Positions 17,343-24,968 of a stretch of DNA of 64,000 nt are shown here, in pieces. The notes under the pieces are model-generated. The model searched no databases, was not told the DNA's origin, and saw nothing but the letters and a program-made list of their open reading frames with translations. Position 1 is the first letter of the stretch. Each line of letters opens with the position of its first letter. Made by a program: the position numbers and the translations under genes. The stretch covers positions 186,001 to 250,000 of the forward strand of contig DILT01000008.1 of assembly GCA_002425185.1 (NCBI GenBank), written 5' to 3'. The stretch comes from Flammeovirgaceae bacterium UBA5585. Lineage in GTDB: Bacteria > Bacteroidota > Bacteroidia > Cytophagales > Cyclobacteriaceae.

Positions 17343-18641
17343 ATGAAGAAATTTCCGCTTCACGTCCGCATTTTTATCGGGATGTTTTTGGGTATTGTGT
17401 TGGGATTGGTTTCCATCTTTCTTCACTGGGGACCGTTTATTTCGGATTGGATAAAGCCTTTTGGAACCATCTTCATCAACTTATTAAAGTTGATTGCCAT
17501 TCCGCTAATACTTGTTTCACTAATCAGCGGGGTCTCCAACCTGAAAGACATTTCGAAACTTTCCCGCATTGGCGGAAAAACCATCAGTTTATATTTGGTA
17601 ACCACGGTTATCGCGATCATTGTTGGGTTGGTTGCCGTAAACACCATCAAGCCAGGTGATTTTCTGTCAAAAGAAAAACAAGTTGAACTTTCTGAGAAAT
17701 ACGCCAAGGATGTTAATCTCAAAGTAACCGATGCTCAGAAACTAAAAGAATCAGGGCCTTTACAGGTAATCGTTGATATTGTTCCGGAAAATATTTTTGG
17801 TTCGATGGGCTCGAACCGAAACATGCTGCAGGTTATTTTCTTTGCCATCCTATTCGGCATTGCGCTGATCATGATACCGGAACAGAAAGGAATTTATGTG
17901 AAGGGATTTTTTGATGGTGTGAATGAAGTCATTCTGAAAATCGTAGACATCGTTATGCACTATTCCCCGGTTGGTGTGTTTGCGCTAATTGGTGCCCTTA
18001 TTGTTGACTTTGCCGGTGATGATCCGAAGCAGGCCCTGGAATTGTTCAGTGCACTTGGCGTGTATGCGATAACCGTATTGCTCAGCCTGGCCGCGATGAT
18101 TCTTGTGATCTACCCGTTGTTCATGCGGATGTTCACACACATTAAATACAAACAATTTCTGAAGGGAATTATTCCTGCACAGATAATGGCCTTCTCCACC
18201 AGTTCAAGTGCGGCTACCTTACCGGTTACGATGGAGTGTGCCGAAAAAAATCTGGGGATTAAAGAAGAAATAACAAGTTTTGTGCTACCCCTTGGTGCTA
18301 CCATTAACATGGATGGTACCAGTATACACCAGGCCGTTACTGCGGTGTTCATTGCGCAGGCTTTCGGTCACGACCTGACCATTGCAGATCAGCTGATGAT
18401 CATCTTAACAGCCACCCTGTCGTCCATTGGCGCTGCTGCGGTGCCCAGCGCAGGACTCATTACACTCGTTATTGTATTGGGCGCAATTGGCGTTTCACCG
18501 GAAGGACTTGCCCTGATCATTGCCATTGACCGGCCGCTGGATATGTGCAGAACCATTGTAAACGTTACCGGAGATACCGTAGTAGCCAGCATTGTAGCCA
18601 CTACTGAAGATGGCTTTCGAAAAGAGCCTGCAATGAACTAA
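17343..18641 (+). CDS. Dicarboxylate/amino acid:cation symporter (second of tandem pair)
   Basis: A 432-residue DAACS transporter sharing the same block order as its left neighbour: FSTSSSAATLPVT, GATINMDGTSIHQAV and DRPLDMCRTIVNVTGDT. It differs in an inserted stretch near residue 215-230 (VDFAGDDPKQALELF) and in the exact residues around the binding site (IHQAV in place of IHQGV, MCRTI in place of MLRTV). The ATG at 17343 (MKKFPLHVRIFIG) aligns with the start of the first copy; an upstream TTG/ATG at 17319 would add eight unneeded residues. An inverted repeat follows 29 bp after the stop. Confidence 0.92.
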   Translation: MKKFPLHVRIFIGMFLGIVLGLVSIFLHWGPFISDWIKPFGTIFINLLKLIAIPLILVSLISGVSNLKDISKLSRIGGKTISLYLVTTVIAIIVGLVAVNTIKPGDFLSKEKQVELSEKYAKDVNLKVTDAQKLKESGPLQVIVDIVPENIFGSMGSNRNMLQVIFFAILFGIALIMIPEQKGIYVKGFFDGVNEVILKIVDIVMHYSPVGVFALIGALIVDFAGDDPKQALELFSALGVYAITVLLSLAAMILVIYPLFMRMFTHIKYKQFLKGIIPAQIMAFSTSSSAATLPVTMECAEKNLGIKEEITSFVLPLGATINMDGTSIHQAVTAVFIAQAFGHDLTIADQLMIILTATLSSIGAAAVPSAGLITLVIVLGAIGVSPEGLALIIAIDRPLDMCRTIVNVTGDTVVASIVATTEDGFRKEPAMN

Positions 18642-18669
18642 ATTTGCAGCCTGCTGTTTTACTTTTGGG

Positions 18670-18744
18670 TTTGTGAAATTTTTAGTGTTTTTGTGAGTTC
18701 ATGGCTTTTTAGCCACGAATACTCAAAGGCACAAAATTCACAAA
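18670..18744. repeat. 75-bp imperfect palindrome after symporter genes
   Basis: The outer ends TTTGTGAA and TTCACAAA match, and the centre TGGCT-TTTT-AGCCA forms a tight hairpin; the arms between pair imperfectly. The word AGCCACGAA...CACAAA is typical of dispersed repeats seen in many Bacteroidota genomes, and resembles the ends of the cassette at 46 kb. It may also end transcription of the symporters. Confidence 0.65.
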
Positions 18745-18789
18745 AAAGAATTTCCGGTTATTAACATAAATAATTATACATAAGCTGCC

Positions 18790-19362
18790 ATGAATATAGC
18801 ACCTAAGAATATTACCATTTACCTGGAATCCAATCCAAATCCGAATTCACTGAAATTTGTGGTGAATGAAATGCTGGTGCCGGAAGGTATGAGTTTTGAT
18901 TTTCCTACGCGCGAAAGCGCGGCTCATGCGCCCCTTGCACAGGAGCTGTTTGATTATCCGTTTGTTGAGCGTGTTTTCTACATGAGTAATTTCGTTACCA
19001 TAACCAAGCGCGAAGATGTAGAATGGCTTGAAGTGCAAAACGTGCTCAAAGATCATATCACCAAATTTCTGGAATCCGGAAAGTTCATCATTGAAATGAA
19101 AGAAGAAACCGCGGTTGATGAAGCTGATGAACCCGAAACGGTAAAAAAAATCAAAGCCATATTGGAGGAATACATCCGTCCGGCTGTTGAGCAGGATGGT
19201 GGCGCCATCACCTATCACTCGTTTAACGATGGCATTGTAAAAGTGAAGTTACAGGGCTCCTGCAGCGGCTGTCCGTCATCGATGGTAACCCTCAAGGCCG
19301 GCATCGAAAATCTTTTTACACGCATGATGCCCAACGAAGTAAAGGCGGTTGAGGCCTTTTAA
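18790..19362 (+). CDS. Nfu-type iron-sulfur scaffold/carrier protein
   Basis: A 190-residue protein with two domains: an N-terminal Nfu_N domain (about 8-95, TIYLESNPNPNSLKFVVNEML) and a C-terminal NifU-like domain (about 115-190) with the cluster-binding C158-x-x-C161 in GSCSGCPSS. This is the layout of NFU1/NfuA-like carriers, which pass [4Fe-4S] clusters to target enzymes. QueG and other Fe-S proteins are possible clients. It stands alone between the symporters and the secreted EEP enzyme, and no suf or isc gene is in this window. Confidence 0.9.
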   Translation: MNIAPKNITIYLESNPNPNSLKFVVNEMLVPEGMSFDFPTRESAAHAPLAQELFDYPFVERVFYMSNFVTITKREDVEWLEVQNVLKDHITKFLESGKFIIEMKEETAVDEADEPETVKKIKAILEEYIRPAVEQDGGAITYHSFNDGIVKVKLQGSCSGCPSSMVTLKAGIENLFTRMMPNEVKAVEAF

Positions 19363-19419
19363 TTTACAGTTCATCCAAATTTAACCTGCTTTATTCCTGT
19401 AGTATGGGTAAATTTCGGA

Positions 19420-20259
19420 ATGCGGACTTTTTCTGTAGTTCTGTTTTTACTCATGAGTAGCCTGGCGTTCACCCAGTCGGTAAAGGTGATGTCGTACAAC
19501 ATCCGGTTTGATAATCCGGCTGATGGTGTTAATGCTTGGCCTCACCGGATTGAAAAAGTGGCGGCCCTAATCCGGAAATACAATCCTGATATTATTGGTG
19601 TACAGGAAGCCTTGCATCATCAACTCCACGATCTTATTCGCGTGCTGCCCGATTACTCCTTTGTAGGCGTTGGCCGCGATGATGGAAAAGAGGCCGGTGA
19701 GTATAGTGCCATTCTATACAAACATGGACGATTTGGATTGTTAGGCAGCCAAACTCGTTGGCTTTCAGAGACGCCCGAAGTACCCGGTAGCAAGAGCTGG
19801 GATGCTGCCATTACCCGATTGGTTACCATTGCCCGGTTTTACGACAAGCCACTAAAACGTGAGTTGGTGTTATTAAATACACACTTTGATCATGTAGGTA
19901 AAGAGGCCCGATTAATGAGCGGGGTGATGCTTCAGTCGATGGTGCTGGGTATGCAGATCAACAATCCTACCCTACCGATTATTATTACAGGAGATTTTAA
20001 TAGTGACCGAACTGAAGCTACGTATCAAGCACTGGTAAAAGACAACCTTTTAATTGATACCAAACCTGCCAACGATAACACAGGAACGTATTGCGACTTT
20101 TCCGTAGGCTCCATGGAGTGCCGGGCTATTGATTACATCTTCCATACCAAAGAATGGATTCTTCGCGGCTACAAAGTAATTGAAGACCATGACGGAAAAT
20201 ACTACCCCTCCGATCATTTACCTGTGCTGGCTGAGTTTGAGTTGAGTTTGGAGCGGTAG
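19420..20259 (+). CDS. Secreted endonuclease/exonuclease/phosphatase family protein
   Basis: A 279-residue EEP-fold hydrolase exported by a signal peptide (about 1-18, ending LAFTQS). Family residues are visible: VMSYNIRFDNP at the start, GVQEALHHQ (Glu near residue 62), ITGDFNSDRTEATY (catalytic DxN near 183) and YYPSDHLPVLAEFEL (Asp-His at the C-terminus). Members cleave phosphodiester bonds in nucleic acids, sphingomyelin or inositol phosphates; this secreted Bacteroidota type is often labelled simply as endonuclease. The substrate is not known. It precedes an outer-membrane receptor by ~90 bp. Confidence 0.88.
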   Translation: MRTFSVVLFLLMSSLAFTQSVKVMSYNIRFDNPADGVNAWPHRIEKVAALIRKYNPDIIGVQEALHHQLHDLIRVLPDYSFVGVGRDDGKEAGEYSAILYKHGRFGLLGSQTRWLSETPEVPGSKSWDAAITRLVTIARFYDKPLKRELVLLNTHFDHVGKEARLMSGVMLQSMVLGMQINNPTLPIIITGDFNSDRTEATYQALVKDNLLIDTKPANDNTGTYCDFSVGSMECRAIDYIFHTKEWILRGYKVIEDHDGKYYPSDHLPVLAEFELSLER

Positions 20260-20347
20260 ACGCACCATCAACCCGCCTATCAACTATAGACAATCAATGC
20301 GCCTCACACGTATCTTTGGAAAAAGAGAGAACCAAGAATTGGGAAAA

Positions 20348-22750
20348 ATGAAAAGCTTATTTATTTTATTTTCATTGATATCTGCTATTTGTTTAGCGCA
20401 ATCAAAGAATGTAACCATTTCAGGACTGGTAAAGGATAGGTCAAGTCAAGAGCCTGTTGGATATGTCAATGTAGTTTTGTTTACAGAAAAGGATTCAACA
20501 TTTGTTTCAGGGACAGTAAGCGCTGATAATGGACGATTTTCCATCCCGGGTGTTTCACCCGGCAATTACTTCCTAGAGTTGAGTTTCGTTGGATATACCA
20601 CTAAAAGACAATCCTTGTATGTGGGTACTTTGACAGACTTTTTAGATCTGTCATCTATTGAATTGGTGGAGGACTCAAAAGTATTGGCTGAAGTAGTGGT
20701 TACGAGCGGGATAGAGTCCGTGAGTGGGGAGTTGAGTAAACAAACCTATAGGCTATCTGACAACATCAGCCAGCAAGGTGGTTCTGTACTACAAGCTATG
20801 CAAAACTTACCGGGTGTAACAGTTGATAATGGAAAACTTCTCATACGCGGAAATGAAAAAGTAGTCATACTGATTGACGGCAAACAGACAGCGCTTACAG
20901 GATTCGGAAATCAGTCTGGATTAGACAACCTGCCGGCATCAGCTATTGATCGAATTGAGATCATTAACAACCCATCATCTAAATACGATGCTAACGGAAA
21001 TGCGGGTATTATCAATATCATTCTAAAAAAAGAAGATCAATATGGACTTAACGGAAAAGCTGGGCTATCTGCCGGGATAGGAGCATTATGGGTTCGGGAA
21101 GAGAACCTCCCGGGCATCCGTCCGCAATATCAGTCCACACCCAAAATCAATCCATCACTCTCGCTTAATTACAGAAAAGAAAAAACTAATTTCTTTCTTC
21201 AGGCAGACAATCTGTATACCGAAACCCTAAACAAGAATGAATTTGTAACGCGAACATACAATGATGGCACAGTGATTAATCAACAGTTGAAGCGCAACAG
21301 AAATACCAATGTTTTCAACTCCAATGCAGGAATAGATTGGTTCATTAATGACCAGAATACGTTAACTGTTTCAGGACTTTTCAGTCAGGAGTCCATCAAG
21401 GATTATGGTGACCAACCTTTCTTTAGCGGAAACACTGGTGAAAGCCTCAGGCTTTGGCAGTTTTTAGAAGATGAAGTACTAACCGCAGTAATGGCTAGTG
21501 TAGCGTATGAACATAAATTTCTGCAGCCCGGTCATAAACTCAATTTGGGCCTCAATTATACTTTTGACAGGGAAGATGAAAAATATTTCTTTACTAACAC
21601 AACACCCTCCTTTACAACGGAGGAATCGTTCTTTCTGATTGCCGATCAAAAGGTACTTGATTTTACTTTGGATTACACCAAGCCATTGAAACACGGCTTG
21701 TTGGAAACGGGTTTTAAGTTCAGGAGAAGGACTATTCCAACAGACATGCAGTTTAATCCTTCGCCAGAGAATTCTGTGTTGGATACCGGAGCTGACGGTA
21801 AAGCCACCTACACTGAAGTCATTCCCGCACTTTACGGCAACTATATATATGAAGTCCGGAAACTTGAAGCTGAAATAGGCCTGAGAATAGAATATGTAAA
21901 TTTAAAATATGATGTAGATCCAAACCACAACACCTATCAAAGTGACGGCTACAGTTACTTTCAACCATTCCCTAATGCCAGATTGACTTATAAAATAAAC
22001 GATCGAAATAGATTGTCTGCATTTTTTAACCGAAGGGTTGACCGTCCTGATGAAGTGGATATTCGAATATTTCCAAAGTATGATGATGCTGAAATAATCA
22101 AAGTAGGCAATCCTGCCCTCCTTCCACAATTCACCAATTCAATTGAATTAGGTTACAAAACAAGCTGGGACAATGGATACATATATATTGCAGCTTACCA
22201 CAGATTTGCAGAAGGAACTATCACACGTATCGCAAGCATTGTTCCGGGAAGCAACCTGATCTATGCAACAACTCAGAATGCGGGTAAAAGTTATAATACC
22301 GGGATTGAGTTAACGTACAATCAGGATCTTCTCAAGTGGTACTCATTTAATCTTACTACCAACGCATACCGTAATCAGATTAACGCCTTCTCAGTTGAGA
22401 ACAAATACCCTGAACCACATACCTTTTCAGCAGAGCTTCAAAAATTAATCTCGGGAAATATTAAATGGAACAATCTGTTTCGCCTAAAGAATGGCCTTGA
22501 AGGTCAAGTGACATTGGTGTACCTGGCCAGAGACATTATTCCCCAAGGTGAAATTGCATCAAGATATTCTGTTGATTTAGGAATTAAAAAATCTATACAA
22601 AAAGGAAAAGGCGAGTTATTTTTTAATGCCACAGACTTATTCAATACACTTGTAATCAAAAAGGAAATACAGGGGACAGATTTCAGTTATACAAGCGAAG
22701 ACTACTTTGAAACACAAGTTATTCGGGCTGGTTATAGTTATAAATTTTAA
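20348..22750 (+). CDS. Outer-membrane beta-barrel receptor (TonB-dependent-like)
   Basis: An 800-residue outer-membrane protein. From the ATG at 20348: signal peptide (MKSLFILFSLISAICLAQS), a carboxypeptidase-like beta-sandwich (about 25-110), a plug region with LRGN-type ILIRGNEKVVILIDGKQTA and PASAIDRIEIINNPSSKYDANG, then a long beta barrel ending in aromatic residues (VIRAGYSYKF). This matches the outer membrane beta-barrel family 3 of Bacteroidota, close to TonB-dependent receptors. A longer in-frame start at 20297 would put 17 charged residues ahead of the signal peptide, so it was not used. Ligand unknown. Base composition is slightly more AT-rich than its left neighbour. Confidence 0.87.
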   Translation: MKSLFILFSLISAICLAQSKNVTISGLVKDRSSQEPVGYVNVVLFTEKDSTFVSGTVSADNGRFSIPGVSPGNYFLELSFVGYTTKRQSLYVGTLTDFLDLSSIELVEDSKVLAEVVVTSGIESVSGELSKQTYRLSDNISQQGGSVLQAMQNLPGVTVDNGKLLIRGNEKVVILIDGKQTALTGFGNQSGLDNLPASAIDRIEIINNPSSKYDANGNAGIINIILKKEDQYGLNGKAGLSAGIGALWVREENLPGIRPQYQSTPKINPSLSLNYRKEKTNFFLQADNLYTETLNKNEFVTRTYNDGTVINQQLKRNRNTNVFNSNAGIDWFINDQNTLTVSGLFSQESIKDYGDQPFFSGNTGESLRLWQFLEDEVLTAVMASVAYEHKFLQPGHKLNLGLNYTFDREDEKYFFTNTTPSFTTEESFFLIADQKVLDFTLDYTKPLKHGLLETGFKFRRRTIPTDMQFNPSPENSVLDTGADGKATYTEVIPALYGNYIYEVRKLEAEIGLRIEYVNLKYDVDPNHNTYQSDGYSYFQPFPNARLTYKINDRNRLSAFFNRRVDRPDEVDIRIFPKYDDAEIIKVGNPALLPQFTNSIELGYKTSWDNGYIYIAAYHRFAEGTITRIASIVPGSNLIYATTQNAGKSYNTGIELTYNQDLLKWYSFNLTTNAYRNQINAFSVENKYPEPHTFSAELQKLISGNIKWNNLFRLKNGLEGQVTLVYLARDIIPQGEIASRYSVDLGIKKSIQKGKGELFFNATDLFNTLVIKKEIQGTDFSYTSEDYFETQVIRAGYSYKF

Positions 22751-22915
22751 TTGAATAAAATCGCTCATCCATTGTTGGAATTTCTTCAGGTAAGGTGGGA
22801 CAAAACGGTCTTCGAAAACCGCAACGATCAACGTTACGTAAAGGCGATGGAAAAAATACGCCCGCAGTTTAAACAAGTTGAGCTATATTCGGGTAGAAGA
22901 AATCAACTAGTATGA
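22751..22915 (+). CDS. Possible 54-residue gene or gene remnant
   Basis: Directly after the receptor stop, a frame starting with TTG is open for 54 codons and ends in a TGA that overlaps the next ATG by 4 bp (ATGA). The peptide (…HPLLEFLQVRWDKTVFENRND, then KAMEKIRPQFKQVELYSGRR) looks like real protein in composition, but I do not recognise it. It could be a small gene coupled to the next one, or the C-terminal scrap of a lost gene. No Shine-Dalgarno is seen. Confidence 0.3.
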   Translation: MNKIAHPLLEFLQVRWDKTVFENRNDQRYVKAMEKIRPQFKQVELYSGRRNQLV

Positions 22916-23304
22916 AAACACTGCTAACCAGCCTGCTCATCTTTTCGATCACCTTCACCATGTTAGCCCAGGAAAGAACCATTGATGAACGGATTATTCT
23001 CACTGAAATTTCTACCGACAAGGCGTATGGCACCAAACCAAAAACCAACATTAAAGTCGGGAGCATCAGCAATGAGTATGCGTTTATCGCGCAACTCACC
23101 GGGCCGAACGGTGAAGAAATAACGGCCAGGAGGTTAGGCAGCGGCTGGCCGGTGAAAAGTAAAAGCTCCCCGTTTGGCAAAGCCATGCTCGACAAATGGG
23201 AAATTACGTATGAAGGATTGAGCGAACCCATTTTTCTGTACCTGAACGGGTATGATTATCAAAAACCCAAATGCCCGATGGGACTTGGTTTTAAGAAACT
23301 TTAA
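22912..23304 (+). CDS. Secreted small protein of unknown function
   Basis: A 130-residue protein with a signal peptide (MKTLLTSLLIFSITFTMLAQ). The mature part has DKAYGTKPKTNIKVG, FIAQLTGPNGEEI, and WEITYEGLSEPIFLYLNGYD, a pattern I recall from many Bacteroidota proteins of this size. Those are often labelled as 2-dehydro-3-deoxyphosphooctonate aldolase, which cannot be right: KDO8P synthase is about twice as long, cytoplasmic and a TIM barrel. The true role is unknown. The family's LNGYD/LNMYD ending and Pro-Met-Gly-Leu tail (CPMGLGF) are present. Confidence 0.7.
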   Translation: MKTLLTSLLIFSITFTMLAQERTIDERIILTEISTDKAYGTKPKTNIKVGSISNEYAFIAQLTGPNGEEITARRLGSGWPVKSKSSPFGKAMLDKWEITYEGLSEPIFLYLNGYDYQKPKCPMGLGFKKL

Positions 23305-23364
23305 CGGGCTATGGTAATCTTTGAGCATTAGTTGAGCGGTTGAAATTGCTTAAATTTGTGTGCT

Positions 23365-23667
23365 ATGGGGCTACTGGAAATCTATAAAGATGAAATTCAA
23401 AGACTGTGTGAAAAAACCGGAGTAAAGGAACTTTATTCATTTGGTTCTGTGAATACAACAAAATTTTCTAAAGACAGTGATGTGGATTTAATGGTCGATT
23501 TTGAAACGAATGACCCTATTGAGTACACAGATAATTATTTTGATCTGAAGTTTGAATTGGAACGATTGTTAAAAAGACCAATTGACTTGCTGGAAAGCAA
23601 AGCCATTAAAAATCCCTTCCTTAAAGAGAATATTGACAAGTCAAAAATTCTCATTTATGGATACTGA
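23365..23667 (+). CDS. mntA: MntA-like antitoxin, minimal nucleotidyltransferase
   Basis: A 100-residue minimal nucleotidyltransferase. The catalytic pattern GS-x10-D-x-D is exact (G27, S28, D39, D41 in SFGSVNTTKFSKDSDVDLM). In HEPN/MNT systems this enzyme neutralises the HEPN toxin by adding AMP units to a tyrosine of the toxin. The start at ATG 23365 is preferred to an upstream TTG. The gene overlaps the HEPN partner by 11 bp, typical of the pair. The region is AT-rich compared with the flanking genes, consistent with horizontal gain. Confidence 0.9.
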   Translation: MGLLEIYKDEIQRLCEKTGVKELYSFGSVNTTKFSKDSDVDLMVDFETNDPIEYTDNYFDLKFELERLLKRPIDLLESKAIKNPFLKENIDKSKILIYGY

Positions 23668-23989
23668 AGTAAGAGCATGGCTTAAGGACATCGAACAAGC
23701 CATAGCTGAAATCACCTCATTCATACCATACACAAAAAATTTCAAAGACTTTCAAAAAGACTTAAAGACAAAAAGAGCCGTTGAACGGAACATTGAGATT
23801 ATCGGGGAGGCTGTTAGCAGGATTCTTAAAGTTGATGCAAATATTAAAATCAGTCATACAAGAAAAATCGTAGACACCAGAAACAGAATAATCCATGGAT
23901 ATGATACCGTTTCGGAAGACATACTTTGGGGTATCATCATTAGAAATTTACCTGATTTGGAAAAAGAGGTTAAGGAACTTCTGAAATAG
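23657..23989 (+). CDS. hepT: HepT-like toxin, HEPN domain ribonuclease
   Basis: A 110-residue all-helical HEPN (DUF86) protein. The active-site motif R-x4-H-x-Y is intact: R75, H80 and Y82 in TRNRIIHGY. HepT acts as an RNase, and the motif's Tyr is the residue AMPylated by MntA in studied pairs. The ATG at 23657 lies inside the antitoxin gene (overlap to 23667), giving the usual MNT-then-HEPN order. A longer frame start at 23582 would overlap the antitoxin by 85 bp and is unlikely. With all catalytic residues present, the system looks functional. Confidence 0.9.
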   Translation: MDTEVRAWLKDIEQAIAEITSFIPYTKNFKDFQKDLKTKRAVERNIEIIGEAVSRILKVDANIKISHTRKIVDTRNRIIHGYDTVSEDILWGIIIRNLPDLEKEVKELLK

Positions 23990-24007
23990 ATTGTGGTGAA
24001 TCTTAGA

Positions 24008-24841
24008 TCACCCCTGCCCCGGCAGAAAATCCCGTTCAAACTCCCCCAACTCAATCGAAAAATCATCCGCATCAAGGTGTGCAGGAAATTTATCGCGGAA
24101 GGCTTGCAGCGAATGGGCGTTTAGTTCTATTGTTTTAATCGTTTCCATACCCTCGGAGATAAACATCAACTCGCCCTTGGGGGAATAAATGGAGGAGTGG
24201 CCATTGTATTCAATACCGTTTCCATCAAACCCAACGCGGTTAACCCCCACGGCATAGCTCAGGTTTTCAATAGCACGGGCTTTCAGTAACGCATCCCACG
24301 CATCAACCCGTGCGGTAGGCCAGTTGGCTACAAAAATCAACACATCGTAATTCAGCCGATTGGTGGTTATGTCAAACGTGTTGCGGCTCCATACCGGAAA
24401 GCGCAAGTCGTAACAAATCAACGGGCAGATGCGCCAGCCTTTCCAGGAAGCCACAAGCATACTCTCTCCGGGCGAATAGGTTTTATGCTCAGCCGCCATA
24501 CGGAACAGGTGGCGTTTGTCGTAGGTTTTATACTGTCCGCCCGGCTCCATCCACAACAAGCGGTTGTAGTAGCGATCATGCACTGTTGCAATGTGGCTTC
24601 CCAACATCAAGGCACCGGTTTGATCGGCCATCTGGCGCATCCACTTAAAGGTGCGCATGTTCATGTGCTCGGCCAGTTTGGGCGCATTCATGGTAAAGCC
24701 CGTGGTAAACATTTCAGGCAGCACAATCACATCCGTGTCTTGCCCGATCTGCCATATTTTTTCTTCAAATGAAGAAAGATTGGCATCAATTTCTTCCCAG
24801 TATAGATCGGATTGGATGAGTGTGATTTTTAAGTCCTGCAT
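24008..24841 (-). CDS. Omega-amidase (nitrilase/CN-hydrolase superfamily)
   Basis: A 277-residue C-N hydrolase with the complete catalytic triad: Glu43 in LPEMFTTGFTM, Lys108 in YDKRHLF and Cys142 in ICYDLRFPVW. The FTTGFTMN and AAEHKTYSPG blocks are those of the YafV/omega-amidase type, which turns alpha-ketoglutaramate or alpha-ketosuccinamate into the keto acid plus ammonia. It is followed upstream on the same strand, after ~130 bp, by a methionine/glutamine-type aminotransferase, which would produce those amides. Cytoplasmic; no signal peptide. Confidence 0.88.
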   Translation of the reverse strand: MQDLKITLIQSDLYWEEIDANLSSFEEKIWQIGQDTDVIVLPEMFTTGFTMNAPKLAEHMNMRTFKWMRQMADQTGALMLGSHIATVHDRYYNRLLWMEPGGQYKTYDKRHLFRMAAEHKTYSPGESMLVASWKGWRICPLICYDLRFPVWSRNTFDITTNRLNYDVLIFVANWPTARVDAWDALLKARAIENLSYAVGVNRVGFDGNGIEYNGHSSIYSPKGELMFISEGMETIKTIELNAHSLQAFRDKFPAHLDADDFSIELGEFERDFLPGQG

Positions 24842-24913
24842 GTGGTTGTTTCGGCTTGCAAGTAACGAAAGAACAAGTCAGCAGGCAATAAGTAGTAAGC
24901 AAATGTAGCTGCT

Positions 24914-24942
24914 TGTCAGGTTTCGACAAGCTCAACCTGACA
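24914..24942. repeat. Palindromic intergenic repeat
   Basis: TGTCAGGTT (24914-24922) pairs with AACCTGACA (24934-24942). A second, competing stem is possible: GCTTGTC (24911-24917) with GACAAGC (24925-24931). The core TTTCGACAAGCTCAA is a word I know as a dispersed repeat in many bacterial genomes. It lies between the omega-amidase and the aminotransferase. Confidence 0.7.
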
Positions 24943-24968
24943 GTATGGTAATAACTGTAAAGAGAGAC

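Noticed and set aside
22751..22915. Reading the frame as a continuation of the receptor through its stop
   Set aside because: The receptor already ends in a typical barrel terminus with a final Phe, so read-through is not needed.
24485..24908. Two plus-strand frames (95 and 85 residues)
   Set aside because: Antisense to the omega-amidase with intact catalytic triad; no family pattern.
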